Shown piece by piece: positions 18,202-26,772 of a stretch of DNA of 64,000 nucleotides. Both the position numbers and the translations under genes were made by a program. How positions within the stretch are numbered: the first letter of the stretch is position 1; every line of letters starts with the position of its first letter. The notes beneath the pieces are model-generated. The model saw only the letters and a list, made by a program, of their open reading frames with translations, had not been told where the DNA came from and did not search any database. The stretch is from Burkholderia anthina (lineage in GTDB: Bacteria; Pseudomonadota; Gammaproteobacteria; Burkholderiales; Burkholderiaceae). The DNA is taken from contig NZ_CABVLY010000006.1 in assembly GCF_902498995.1 (NCBI RefSeq), positions 124,001-188,000 on the forward strand, written 5' to 3'.

Positions 18202-19488
18202 ATGAATACGACCACCCTGACCTCGCAGGACGCCGCCAGCCCCAGCGCCGCGAAGATCCGGCGCATCATCTTCGCCGCGTCGATCGGCAACGCGCTCGAA
18301 TGGTTCGACCTGATCGTCTACGGCTTTTTCGCGGTGACGATCGCCAAGCTGTTCTTTCCCGCGACAAGCGAGGCGACGTCGCTGCTGCTCACGCTCGGCA
18401 CGTTCGGGCTGTCGTACCTGATCCGGCCGATCGGCGGTTTCGTGCTCGGCGCCTATGCGGACCGCGCGGGCCGCAAGGCGTCGCTGCTGCTGTCGATCGG
18501 GATGATGATGGTCGGCACGCTGCTGATCGCGCTGATGCCGACCTACGCGTCGATCGGCATCCTCGCGCCGCTCGGGATCATGCTGTCGCGGCTGATGCAG
18601 GGCTTTTCCGCCGGCGGCGAATTTGCAAGCTCGACCGCCTTCCTCGTCGAACATGCCCCGCAGCGGCGCGGTTTCATGTCGAGCTGGCAGTTCGCGAGCC
18701 AGGGCCTCGCGACGCTGCTCGCGTCCGGGTTCGGTGCATTGCTGACGTCGACGCTCACGACCGCCCAGCTCGAAAGCTGGGGCTGGCGCGTACCGTTCCT
18801 GTTCGGCCTCGCGATCGGCCCGATCGGGCTCTACATTCGCCGCTACGTCGACGAAGGCGTCGAGTTCAAGACGCAAGCACGCTCCGAAGCGCCGGTGCGC
18901 GAGCTGTTCGCGGACCAGAAGATGCGCGTGCTGCTGTCGATCGGCGTGCTCGTGATCTCTACCGCGATCAACTACATGGTGCTGTACATGCCGACGTATG
19001 CGATCAAGCAGCTCGGGCTGCCGGCGTCGACCGGCTTCGCGGCGACGCTCGCGACCGGTTTCGTGCTGACGCTCGTCACGCCGCTCGTCGGTCACCTGTC
19101 CGATCGCACCGGGCGCATTCGCGTGATGGCGGCCGCGGCCGTGCTGATGCTCGTCACCGTGTGGCCGACGTTCGTGTGGCTCACGCATCATGCGTCGTTC
19201 GCGACGATGCTCGCCGCGCTGATCTGGATCGGCCTGCTGAAAGCAACCTACTGCGGCGCGCTGCCGGCGCTGATGGCCGAGCTGTTCCCGTCGCAGACCC
19301 GTGCGACCGGCCTCGCGGTCAGCTACAACACGGGCGTCACGCTGTTCGGCGGCTTCGCGCCGTTCATGATCACATGGCTGATCAGCGCGACCGGCAACCG
19401 GTTGTCGCCGGCGCTGTATCTGATGGGTTGCGCGGTGTTGAGTCTCGTCGCGCTGCTGGTCGCGCGCACCCGGCTCGGGATGCGCTGA
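18202..19488 (+). CDS. MFS transporter, metabolite:H+ symporter (MHS) family
   Basis: 428 residues, 12 predicted transmembrane helices. The MHS signature GNALEWFDLIVYGFFA occurs in helix 1, and GAYADRAGRK is the cytoplasmic loop 2-3 motif. LMQGFSAGGEFASSTAFLVEH in helix 4 is typical of dicarboxylate/shikimate/proline-type symporters of this family. The ATG at 18202 follows the peptidase gene by 34 bases; the ribosome site is weak. It is likely cotranscribed with the M20 enzyme and imports its substrate. The specificity is unknown. Confidence 0.88.
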   Translation: MNTTTLTSQDAASPSAAKIRRIIFAASIGNALEWFDLIVYGFFAVTIAKLFFPATSEATSLLLTLGTFGLSYLIRPIGGFVLGAYADRAGRKASLLLSIGMMMVGTLLIALMPTYASIGILAPLGIMLSRLMQGFSAGGEFASSTAFLVEHAPQRRGFMSSWQFASQGLATLLASGFGALLTSTLTTAQLESWGWRVPFLFGLAIGPIGLYIRRYVDEGVEFKTQARSEAPVRELFADQKMRVLLSIGVLVISTAINYMVLYMPTYAIKQLGLPASTGFAATLATGFVLTLVTPLVGHLSDRTGRIRVMAAAAVLMLVTVWPTFVWLTHHASFATMLAALIWIGLLKATYCGALPALMAELFPSQTRATGLAVSYNTGVTLFGGFAPFMITWLISATGNRLSPALYLMGCAVLSLVALLVARTRLGMR

Positions 19489-19561
19489 CGACGCAAACGA
19501 CCGCATCCGCGTGTCCAACGCGGCCCGTCGCGGCATCGCTGCCGCGCGGGCCGCGCGCCGT

Positions 19562-20614
19562 TTACGGCGCCGGGTTCGGCTGCCGTTCGTGCAGCGCGTC
19601 GATCTCGGCAAGGATCTCGTCGGACAGCGTCACGTCGATGCTGCCGATGTTCTCCTTCAGTTGCTCGAGCGACGTCGCGCCGACCAGGTTGCTGCGCACG
19701 AACGGCCGGCTGTTGACGAACGCCAGCGCGAGCTGCGCGGGCGACAGCCCGTGGCGTTTCGCGAGTTCGACGTAGCGCGACGTCGCCTCGACCGCCTGCG
19801 GCTTGCTGTAGCGCTGGAAGCGCTCGAACAGCGTGATGCGCGCACCGGCCGGGCGTGCGCCGTTCTCGTACTTGCCGGACAGCCAGCCGAACGCGAGCGG
19901 CGAATAGGCGAGCAAGCCGACCCCGTCGCGATGCGTGAATTCCGACAGGCCGTTCTCGAATGTGCGGTTCAGCAGGCTGTACGGGTTCTGGATGCTCGCG
20001 ATACGCGGCAGCCCGAGCTTCTCGGCCGCACGCAGGAATTGCGCGACGCCCCACGGCGTTTCGTTCGACACGCCGATCGCGCGGACCTTGCCGGCCTTCA
20101 CGAATTCCGCGAGCACGCCCAGCGTTTCCTCGATCGGCACCGTGTACGCATCGTCGACCCACGGATACGCGGGGCGGCCGAACGTCGTCGTGCTGCGATC
20201 GGGCCAGTGCAGCTGGTACAGGTCGACGTAGTCGGTCTGCAAGCGTTTCAGGCTGCCGTCCAGCGCTTCGGTCAGGTTCTTGCGGTCGAACTGGTTGCCT
20301 TCACCGCGAATATGACGCGGATTGTGCGGCTGCCGCGCCGGGCCCGCGATCTTCGTGGCGAGCACGATCCGGTCGCGCTGCGCGCGATGCTGCGCGAGCC
20401 AGGTGCCGATGTATTGCTCCGTGCGGCCCTGGGTATCGGGCTTCGGCGGCACCGGGTACATTTCCGCGGCGTCGATCAGCGTGACGCCCTGCGCGAGCGC
20501 GTAATCGATCTGCTCGTGTGCGTCGCGCTCCGAATTCTGCTCGCCCCACGTCATCGTGCCGAGACCGATCAGGCTGACCTCGATGCCTGAATCGCCGAGT
20601 GTGCGGTATTCCAT
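19562..20614 (-). CDS. Aldo/keto reductase, Tas-like
   Basis: 350-residue NADP(H)-dependent aldo/keto reductase with the complete tetrad visible: Asp48 in LIDAAEMYP, Tyr53, Lys88 in LATKIAG and His136 in YQLHWPD. The long insertion after residue 55 (PPKPDTQGRTEQYIG) and the stretch PYSLLNRTFENGLSEF are typical of the E. coli Tas/YajO group. The ATG at 20614 (MEYRTLGDSGIEVS) is the family start; an upstream in-frame extension is ignored. It is convergent with the MFS gene. The physiological substrate is unknown. Confidence 0.92.
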   Translation of the reverse strand: MEYRTLGDSGIEVSLIGLGTMTWGEQNSERDAHEQIDYALAQGVTLIDAAEMYPVPPKPDTQGRTEQYIGTWLAQHRAQRDRIVLATKIAGPARQPHNPRHIRGEGNQFDRKNLTEALDGSLKRLQTDYVDLYQLHWPDRSTTTFGRPAYPWVDDAYTVPIEETLGVLAEFVKAGKVRAIGVSNETPWGVAQFLRAAEKLGLPRIASIQNPYSLLNRTFENGLSEFTHRDGVGLLAYSPLAFGWLSGKYENGARPAGARITLFERFQRYSKPQAVEATSRYVELAKRHGLSPAQLALAFVNSRPFVRSNLVGATSLEQLKENIGSIDVTLSDEILAEIDALHERQPNPAP

Positions 20615-20807
20615 GCTGTTCCTTCGCGGGGGGTGGAAAGCAGGAACGCTATCACATTGAAGCGAACGCTTCAGATGGCGGACGCGGACGCTTACAGGCT
20701 GCCTTCGACCGGCGCGCGCCCGGCATGCGGCTGGCACGCGCCGGCCCGCGCGTGCCGCGCTCGCATTGCGTCGAACGGCGAAGCCGGCCCGCCGCCCGCC
20801 GGCCTCG

Positions 20808-21245
20808 TCATTTCGGCCGCTGGATGAAGCACGTCGCCGATGCGTGCGCAACGATCTTGTCGTCCGGCGTCTTCAGCGTGCCTTCCGCGACGCCGAGCGA
20901 ACGCGACAGGTGAATCACGCGCCCTTCCGCGATCAGGTCGACGTCGCGCGGCACCGGACGCAGCATCTTCACGTGCAGGTCGACCGTGCCGTAGCCGACG
21001 CCCGCGTCGAGCATCGAATGGACCGCGCAGCCGGTGACCGAATCGAGGACCGTCGCGGCGAACCCGCCGTGCACGCCGCCAAGCGGATTCAGGTGCCGGC
21101 CGTCCGCGCGCGCGGACATCTTCACGTAGCCGAGCTCGACGCCCAGCGGTCGCATCGGAATCGTCTCGGAAATCGACGCAAGCGGCACGTCGCCGGACAC
21201 GGCCGCACGCAGCAGTTCGATACCGGACAGGGAAAGCGGATTCAT
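20808..21245 (-). CDS. PaaI-family hotdog-fold thioesterase
   Basis: 145-residue single hotdog domain. The HGG motif in NPLGGVHGGFAATVLDSVTG is the thioesterase active-site loop of PaaI-type proteins; GYGTVDLHVKMLRPV is the central strand. The ATG at 21245 has GGAG upstream. The gene is divergent from an HxlR regulator and a 17-base palindrome lies between the two, so it is probably under that regulator's control. It hydrolyses acyl-CoA or related thioesters; the substrate is unknown. Confidence 0.88.
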   Translation of the reverse strand: MNPLSLSGIELLRAAVSGDVPLASISETIPMRPLGVELGYVKMSARADGRHLNPLGGVHGGFAATVLDSVTGCAVHSMLDAGVGYGTVDLHVKMLRPVPRDVDLIAEGRVIHLSRSLGVAEGTLKTPDDKIVAHASATCFIQRPK

Positions 21246-21285
21246 CGGGTGGTCTCCTGATTGAAAGCGCGTCGCCGCGCGAGTA

Positions 21286-21302
21286 AGTTCCAAATTGGAA
21301 CT
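21286..21302. promoter_or_regulatory. 17-bp palindromic operator between thioesterase and hxlR-type genes
   Basis: AGTTCCAAATTGGAACT is a palindrome with a single central base, 41 bases upstream of the thioesterase start and 113 upstream of the HxlR-family start. TTGACA-like sequence directly follows (TTGACA at 21308-21313 on the plus strand), giving a promoter element overlapped or flanked by the operator. Binding by the adjacent HxlR protein is inferred. Confidence 0.7.
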
Positions 21303-21414
21303 CATTATTGACAACCGCGCCGGGCTTGTCAACGCAACAGGTGCCCGCCGCAATCGAAGGCGGGTTCTATAATCGGTCCCGCTCCTTTGCTGAACCGCCG
21401 CACGAGACTCGATC

Positions 21415-21897
21415 ATGAAATGGGATGACATCGGTACGTTGAACTGTTCGGTCGCGCGCACGCTCGCCGTGCTCGGCGACCGCTGGACCATGCTGATCCT
21501 GCGCAACGCCTTTCTGGGCTGCCGCCGCTTCGACGCATTCCAGACACAGCTGGGCCTCACGCGCCACGTGCTGGCCGAACGGCTCGCGCGCCTCGTCGAC
21601 GAAGGCGTGCTGGTCAAGCACGCGTATCAGGAGCGCCCACCGCGGTTCGAATACCGGTTGACGGAAAAGGGCCTCGACCTCTACCCGGCCCTGCTCGCGC
21701 TGATGACGTGGGGCGATCGCTGGAAGGACGACGGCCAGGGGCCGCCGATGCAGTTGCGCCATCGGACCTGTGGCCAGCTGATGCATGCGGTCGCGGTGTG
21801 TTCGGCGTGCGGCGAACCGCTCGATGCACACGACGTACAGCCGGAACCCGGGCCCGGGTGGATCCCGCGCGAAGACGCCGGGCCACTCGATGCGTGA
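21415..21897 (+). CDS. HxlR-family winged-helix regulator with C-terminal CxxC motif
   Basis: 160 residues. The core (MKWDDIGTLNCSVARTLAVLGDRWTMLILRN) is the HxlR signature with a Cys at residue 11, which in redox-sensing relatives is the reactive thiol. Recognition helix region is TRHVLAERLARLVDEGVL. The C-terminal ~45 residues add HRTCGQLMHAVAVCSACGEPL, a Cys-x-x-Cys extension found in longer HxlR proteins and possibly a metal knuckle. It is divergent from the thioesterase gene; the shared palindrome is the likely operator. Confidence 0.9.
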   Translation: MKWDDIGTLNCSVARTLAVLGDRWTMLILRNAFLGCRRFDAFQTQLGLTRHVLAERLARLVDEGVLVKHAYQERPPRFEYRLTEKGLDLYPALLALMTWGDRWKDDGQGPPMQLRHRTCGQLMHAVAVCSACGEPLDAHDVQPEPGPGWIPREDAGPLDA

Positions 21898-22304
21898 CGC
21901 CTGGCGCATGGCGCCTGCTGCGCGCATATCGCAAGGGATCCGTCGCGTATAGCGTCTATGTCGGCAGCGTAGCGTCTCGCCTGACCGGCATTCGCGTTGC
22001 GGCACCCTGCTGCTCCATTCGCCCATCGCGCTGAAGCTGCCGATCGCATTCGCGCCTATCCGCATTGCGTCACGCGTGGAGCGTACGCAATCCACGTGCA
22101 TGTGCACGCGTACCACATCGCCATCAATCGATCGGCGCGATCATCGATCCCGCGCAGATACCGCTCGACGTCCGAACATCGTCGCATCGACGCATGACGC
22201 GGCACGCCGCAGCGCAACGCGACTATTCGCATTCCGGCGTGGCCGCGCCGCCACGTCTGCGTTACACTCACGGCCCGCTGTCTCGAAATTATTCGCTGTC
22301 CAAG
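21898..22304. other. Intergenic region after hxlR-type gene
   Basis: 407 bases with no gene I can support. A short imperfect GTGCAT/GTGCAC dyad occurs near 22095-22110. The promoter of the following nuclease-like gene should lie at the right end but no consensus elements are obvious. Confidence 0.5.
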
Positions 22305-22928
22305 ATGTTGTCGCGCAATCGCCTCGCCGCCACCTGCCTCGCCGCCTCCCTGCTCGCCACACCGTTCGCCGCCTTCGGCAAGACGCATAGCGAATCGCTG
22401 TTGCAGCAGGCGATCGACTACATCGCGCAACTGCTGCCGGCCCCCACCCATGAAGCACCGGCCACGCAAGTCGTCGAATCGGCGTTCTCGCCCGATGGCG
22501 GCGCCGAAGCGCTCGTGCTGAAGGCGATCGGTGCCGCACGCAGCTCGATTCGCGTGGCCGCCTACTCGTTCACGTCGCCGCCCGTCACGCGCGCACTGCT
22601 CGCGGCCAAGCGACGCGGCGTGAATGTCGCGGTCGTCGTGGACGACAAGGGCAATCGCGCGAAGAGCAGCAAGCAGGCGCTGAACCTGCTCGTCAACGCG
22701 GGCATTCCGACGCGCACGATCGATGTCTATGCAATCCACCACGACAAGTACCTCGTGATCGATGCCGAACACGTCGAGACCGGTTCGTTCAACTACAGCG
22801 CGTCGGCGGCAAGCCGAAACTCCGAGAACGTCATCGTCGTCTGGAACAATCCGCAGCTCGCATCGCGCTACCTCACGCATTGGCAAAGCCGCTTCGACCA
22901 GGGCACGCCGTACCGCTCCTCCTACTGA
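22305..22928 (+). CDS. Phospholipase D-superfamily nuclease, secreted
   Basis: 207 residues. An N-terminal signal peptide (residues ~1-25, LAATCLAASLLATPFAAFG) is followed by one PLD domain with a single complete HKD motif: His146, Lys148 and Asp153 in HHDKYLVID, then GSFNYS. This matches the Nuc/EndA-type periplasmic endonucleases, which dimerise to build one active site. Similar proteins occur on IncN plasmids as nuc. ATG 22305 is chosen because the signal peptide begins there; no clear ribosome site is visible. It probably degrades DNA non-specifically in the periplasm. Confidence 0.87.
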   Translation: MLSRNRLAATCLAASLLATPFAAFGKTHSESLLQQAIDYIAQLLPAPTHEAPATQVVESAFSPDGGAEALVLKAIGAARSSIRVAAYSFTSPPVTRALLAAKRRGVNVAVVVDDKGNRAKSSKQALNLLVNAGIPTRTIDVYAIHHDKYLVIDAEHVETGSFNYSASAASRNSENVIVVWNNPQLASRYLTHWQSRFDQGTPYRSSY

Positions 22929-23098
22929 CGCATCCCGCGCACGCGCCACCGCAAACGCGGCTCGCGTACAGCGCGCCGACGCGCCGTCGTCATTCAACAT
23001 TCATTCGCGATGTCGTCAATGATCGGCGTCCATCGCGCACCAATCAACCTGGCCGAATGGCCGGTACACCCATGCTCGGGTCGCGACGATCCGCGAAG

Positions 23099-23317
23099 TC
23101 AATGGATGCCGGGCGATCGCGCCACAAGTTGCGTATCCGCGGCACACCGGCTGCCCTGCGTCGACGCACCGCTTGCCGTACGCTGCGGCATGTCGCGATC
23201 GCCGCCCGGCAGCGCGCTCAGCATGCAATCCATGCTGAAGTTCAACGTGTTGTGGATCATCGGGTAAAGCAGGTACAGCGCAAATGCGAGATACCCCGCG
23301 TACAGAATTCGAGCCAT
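23099..23317 (-). CDS. Possible small membrane protein
   Basis: 72 residues from an ATG at 23317. A hydrophobic N-terminal segment (MARILYAGYLAFALYLLYPMI) would form one membrane helix; the remainder is polar and unremarkable. The ribosome site is weak and the C-terminal half looks like random translation. I cannot name a family, and the ORF may not be expressed. Confidence 0.3.
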   Translation of the reverse strand: MARILYAGYLAFALYLLYPMIHNTLNFSMDCMLSALPGGDRDMPQRTASGASTQGSRCAADTQLVARSPGIH

Positions 23318-23497
23318 GGTTCGACAGGATGAGTCATTGATCTCGCCCTGTTTACGGCATCGCCCCGCATGGCTTGAGGTGCGGCCCCCTCCGATCGCAC
23401 CACCCGATGCAGCGCGCGACGCATGAAGGCCGACGACGAACGTGCCGACATTCGCCGCCACGCCCGCTCGCCGTTCAGCACGATTTATCCGGCTCGA

Positions 23498-23971
23498 TCA
23501 GCCCGCGCACGGCGGTGCGCTCGCCATCGCGTCCGAGATCTGTTCGGGCGTCAGGTCGCGCTGGTGCGTGGCGATCGACCAGCGGTGGCCGAACGGATCC
23601 TCGATCTGCCCATAGCGATCGCCCCAGAACATGTCGGCCGCCGGCATCGTGACTGTCGCGCCGGCCGCGACAGCCTGCGCGATCGCCGCGTCGGCGTCCG
23701 GCACGAACAGGTGCAGGCACACCGGTGTGCCTTTCAGCGTCTTCGGTCCGAGTGCGCCGTGCTCGGGCATTTCATCCACCAGCATCAGCGTCGAATCGCC
23801 GATCGCGAGGCAGGCGTGCGCGAGCCGGCCATCGGGCGTCGGCAGGCGGAACCGCTCGCTCGCGTCGAACGCACGTTTGTAGAAGTCGATTGCTGCTGCG
23901 GCGCCGGCACAGATCAGGTGCGGCGTCAGCGTACGCATCCCTTCGGGGATCGGGTTGACGGACGTGGCCAT
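23498..23971 (-). CDS. VOC (glyoxalase/bleomycin-resistance) superfamily protein, PhnB-like
   Basis: 157 residues, one pair of beta-alpha-beta-beta-beta modules. TPHLICAGAAAAIDFYKRAFDASE near the N-terminus and MFWGDRYGQIEDPFGHRWSIATH at the C-terminus are the PhnB-type (3-demethylubiquinone-9 3-methyltransferase-like) signature. AAGGAG precedes the ATG at 23971 by about 8 bases. No neighbour suggests a substrate; the catalytic role is unknown. Confidence 0.88.
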   Translation of the reverse strand: MATSVNPIPEGMRTLTPHLICAGAAAAIDFYKRAFDASERFRLPTPDGRLAHACLAIGDSTLMLVDEMPEHGALGPKTLKGTPVCLHLFVPDADAAIAQAVAAGATVTMPAADMFWGDRYGQIEDPFGHRWSIATHQRDLTPEQISDAMASAPPCAG

Positions 23972-24149
23972 GGGTGTCGCTCCTTCAGTCGGTTTGTCGT
24001 GTCGGAAAGCGGGACGGACGCACGATGCGTACGCCTCCGATCCTACGACGGACGAGCCCGACGGAAATCGACATGCCCGCCGACATTTTTTGTTCCATTT
24101 TTTATTCCAATCGCAGACGGGCCGACCGGGTTGCGTGCGCGCCCCGGAA

Positions 24150-24689
24150 TCAGTCCACTCGACCGGCGCGATCTTCCGGCATCCCGAACTGCCGGCGGCA
24201 CGCCTCCAGCAACGCGGCAACCGAGTCGAGCGGAAGATCGGCAAACCGGTTGATCGGCAGCATCACGCCGCCCGGTACCCTGGTGCGCGGCGAATGCGCG
24301 GAGAACTGGTAGCCGATGTAACGGTTTCCCGCGACGCTGACGATTCCGAATTCGGTGACGTCGCGCCACGGCGTGGCCGGCTTGTCGCGCATCGAGCCCA
24401 CCAGCCTGAAGCCGGTTTCGTCGATATGCAGTGCCATCTTGCGGCGCGATATCAGGAAGAAGCCGCCGCTCAGAAGCGCCAGCAGTACGGCCAGCGCCGC
24501 CACCGGCCACAGCGCCACGTTGGCCGCGTACCCGCACGCGCTCAATACGGCGAGCACCGCACAGACGAGCGCCTTTCGCCTGAAACTGCGGCTGTCGACC
24601 GGCAGCACCACCGGCAACGCGCCCGTCACCGTTCCCGCGACCGGGTCGACATGCCAGACGGCATCGTTCGTTTCGCTTGCGTCGCTCAT
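24150..24689 (-). CDS. Hypothetical membrane protein of the STM3941 type
   Basis: 179 residues. Two adjacent transmembrane segments lie at residues ~38-80 (ALVCAVLAVLSACGYAANVALWPVAALAVLLALLSGGFFLI). They are followed by a soluble C-terminal domain with RKMALHIDETGFRLVG and PWRDVTEFGI, the pattern of STM3941-family proteins of unknown function. It starts 16 bases downstream of the small lipoprotein gene on the same strand, so the two probably form an operon. Confidence 0.75.
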   Translation of the reverse strand: MSDASETNDAVWHVDPVAGTVTGALPVVLPVDSRSFRRKALVCAVLAVLSACGYAANVALWPVAALAVLLALLSGGFFLISRRKMALHIDETGFRLVGSMRDKPATPWRDVTEFGIVSVAGNRYIGYQFSAHSPRTRVPGGVMLPINRFADLPLDSVAALLEACRRQFGMPEDRAGRVD

Positions 24690-24705
24690 CGTGCCGGTCG
24701 CTCGA

Positions 24706-24933
24706 TCAATTGCACACCTTGACGGCGCCGTCGGACGTGCACTCGTGGACGGCCCAGTGGCTCTGGCCGGCAAGATGCGGCGCCTGGCCCATGCCATGAA
24801 TCGGCGTGGCCGGCGACGATACCGGAACCGCTGTCGATGCGGTCTCGGGCGACGGCGATACGGTTTCGGTCTGACAGGCCGCGAGCACCAGGCAGGATGC
24901 GACGGCCAACGCGGCGATGGAGTGTCTGGGCAT
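24706..24933 (-). CDS. Small predicted lipoprotein
   Basis: 75 residues. A short signal peptide ends in the lipobox LVLAAC (Cys20), so the mature protein is lipid-anchored. The remainder is Ser/Thr/Pro-rich, then ends HWAVHECTSDGAVKVCN with two cysteines that may form a disulfide. No family is recognised. It precedes the membrane protein gene by 16 bases. Confidence 0.65.
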   Translation of the reverse strand: MPRHSIAALAVASCLVLAACQTETVSPSPETASTAVPVSSPATPIHGMGQAPHLAGQSHWAVHECTSDGAVKVCN

Positions 24934-25140
24934 GGTCTCGTGCGCGGTTGCGTTATTCGCTCGTTATCGGCACGACGGAACGCGCGTCGGCCTTCCCGTC
25001 GACCCGCTCGGCACGGCCGGCAACGATGCGGGACGGTTGCGGGATACGACTCCTCGCGCTCGGCGTGCGGCGAATGCGCAAGTGTTTGCGTGCGTCGGCA
25101 TCGCCCGCGCCCGCGTCTGCCACGATCCGGTGCTCGCCGT

Positions 25141-25449
25141 TCAGATTTGCGGAAGATCCCGCAACGTACGCGACTCGTTCGTCACATCGACGTCGAGCTC
25201 GATGCCTTCGGACGCGTCTCGATACAGCACGCGCTTCAGTTTCGGTCCGACCGCCGTTCCGTCGACTTCGTCGAACACCGCGTGAACGTCGTTGCCGGAC
25301 GCAAGCGCGTGCGCCACCTCCGCCACCGCTGCTTCGCTCGGCGTCGCGGCCCACGACCGGTCGGCCGGATTGACGGCTGCCCAGCGCACGTGCGTCACCC
25401 GCGCGCTGCGCGGATCGATTCGGACACCATTCACAGCAAACGTCGACAT
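25141..25449 (-). CDS. Small hypothetical protein
   Basis: 102 residues from an ATG at 25449 with GGAAGGAG upstream, which supports translation. The N-terminal segment VNGVRIDPRSARVTHVRWAAV resembles short DUF3892-like proteins. The C-terminal half is acidic and predicted alpha/beta. No signal peptide or membrane helix. The function is unknown. Confidence 0.68.
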   Translation of the reverse strand: MSTFAVNGVRIDPRSARVTHVRWAAVNPADRSWAATPSEAAVAEVAHALASGNDVHAVFDEVDGTAVGPKLKRVLYRDASEGIELDVDVTNESRTLRDLPQI

Positions 25450-25654
25450 CGCAGTCTCCTTCCAAATTGTTCTTGCGCAATGTGCGCGCGTGCCGAACCA
25501 CGGAACGCGCTCGCCGTGCGCCAGTGCCCGAATTCGATCGGCCTCGGGATGCCCCGGCTCACCATCAAGCGCGCATCTTCGGCCAATGCGATTTTCGATG
25601 ATACATTGGGACGCTTTGCAACCGTCAACAGACAATCGTGCACGGGAGAAACAC

Positions 25655-26398
25655 ATGACCGACGCCTGGGGAACCTTCCCTGCCAGAATGGGCGACCATC
25701 AGGCCTTCATCAGCTTCAATAACAGCTATGCGGAAATCGCCGAAAGCGATCCGCGCACGGCGCTGCTCAGCGTGCGCGTCACGCTTGCACATCCGACGCC
25801 CGACGGCCTGCCGAGCAGCGACGAGTTTGCCGATCTCACCAGGATCGAGGATCTGCTCGATGCCGCCGTGATCGCGAAAGACGGGGTGCAGGTTGGCCGC
25901 ATCACCGTCGACGGCAATCAGGATTTCATGTTCTACGTACCGTTCGACGAAGCAGCCGCGACAGAGATCGTCGACTCGCTGGCCGAACAGACGACCTACG
26001 CGCTTCAGTACGCGTACCAGGACGATCCGGACAAGGAGACGTACTGGCGCACGCTCTACCCGACCGACGACGACTGGCAGTTGATGCGCGACATGCGCGT
26101 GCTCGAAGCGCTGCGGCAGCAAGGCGACGCGAGCGACGTGAACCGGCGCGTGATGCACTGGGCGTACTTCCCGGAGCCGAGCGACGCGCACCAGTTCGCC
26201 GACTGGGCCGAAGCGAAAGGCTATCCGGTCGAATCGGTCGCGCCGACCGAGGACGGCAAATCGGCCGTGCGGTTTGCGCACGAAGGCGCGACGACGCTGG
26301 CCGACATCACGCGCCATACGCTCGCGATCAATCGCGAAGTGCGCTCGCTCGGCGGCAAATACGACGGGTGGGAAACCAGCGTCGAGCAGGCCGGCTGA
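25655..26398 (+). CDS. DUF695-RraB two-domain protein
   Basis: 247 residues. The N-terminal ~130 residues (MTDAWGTFPARMGDHQAFISFNN ... YALQYAYQDD) match the DUF695 family. The C-terminal ~110 (ETYWRTLYPTDDDWQLMRDMRVLEALRQQGDASDVNRRVMHW) match RraB, the E. coli inhibitor of RNase E. The ATG at 25655 follows GGGAGAAA. The fusion suggests that DUF695 supplies a sensing or docking part to an RNA-degradation regulator. That is inference; RraB folds also occur in proteins with no known RNase link. Confidence 0.8.
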   Translation: MTDAWGTFPARMGDHQAFISFNNSYAEIAESDPRTALLSVRVTLAHPTPDGLPSSDEFADLTRIEDLLDAAVIAKDGVQVGRITVDGNQDFMFYVPFDEAAATEIVDSLAEQTTYALQYAYQDDPDKETYWRTLYPTDDDWQLMRDMRVLEALRQQGDASDVNRRVMHWAYFPEPSDAHQFADWAEAKGYPVESVAPTEDGKSAVRFAHEGATTLADITRHTLAINREVRSLGGKYDGWETSVEQAG

Positions 26399-26460
26399 GC
26401 GGGCAGCAACACGCGATGCGTTGCACGTAACCGGGTCTCGACAGGCTCGGGGCAAAAAAC

Positions 26461-26492
26461 ATCCCGGCGGCGCGGTGACACGCCGCCGGGAT
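26461..26492 (-). terminator. Rho-independent terminator, minus strand
   Basis: Perfect 12-bp stem (26461-26472 with 26481-26492), 8-base loop, followed on the minus strand by a six-T run (complement of 26454-26459). On the plus strand no T-run follows, so it stops minus-strand transcription arriving from beyond 26.5 kb. Confidence 0.8.
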
Positions 26493-26658
26493 CAAGGCAT
26501 CACCGGCCCAGACCGGCAATGGGCCCAAGCGATCGCTTGAGCACGAGGAAAGCGATTCATGCGGAGCAGGCGAACGGATGCCGGGGCGCGAAACGCAGCC
26601 AGCCGAACGCCTGTCCGGTTGCTCCGACGCGGCCTGCATGCGTCGGACGGCCAAAAAG

Positions 26659-26684
26659 CCCCGCTCCTGCGCGAGCGAGCGGGG
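26659..26684 (-). terminator. Second minus-strand rho-independent terminator
   Basis: Stem CCCCGCTC (26659-26666) with GAGCGGGG (26677-26684), followed on the minus strand by CTTTTT (complement of 26653-26658). It lies about 170 bases upstream, in the minus direction, of the 26461 terminator. Confidence 0.7.
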
Positions 26685-26772
26685 AAACGGTTGACCGGGC
26701 CGGGGTAGATCGGTCAACCGGTCAGATTGTGAATCTCCGCCCGTGCAATCGTCTGTGCGGCAACTCACCCTT

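Noticed and set aside
26688-26735. Repeated GGTTGACC/GGTCAACC segments as a CRISPR-like or iteron repeat
   Set aside because: Only one inverted pair is present, with no regular spacing or further copies.
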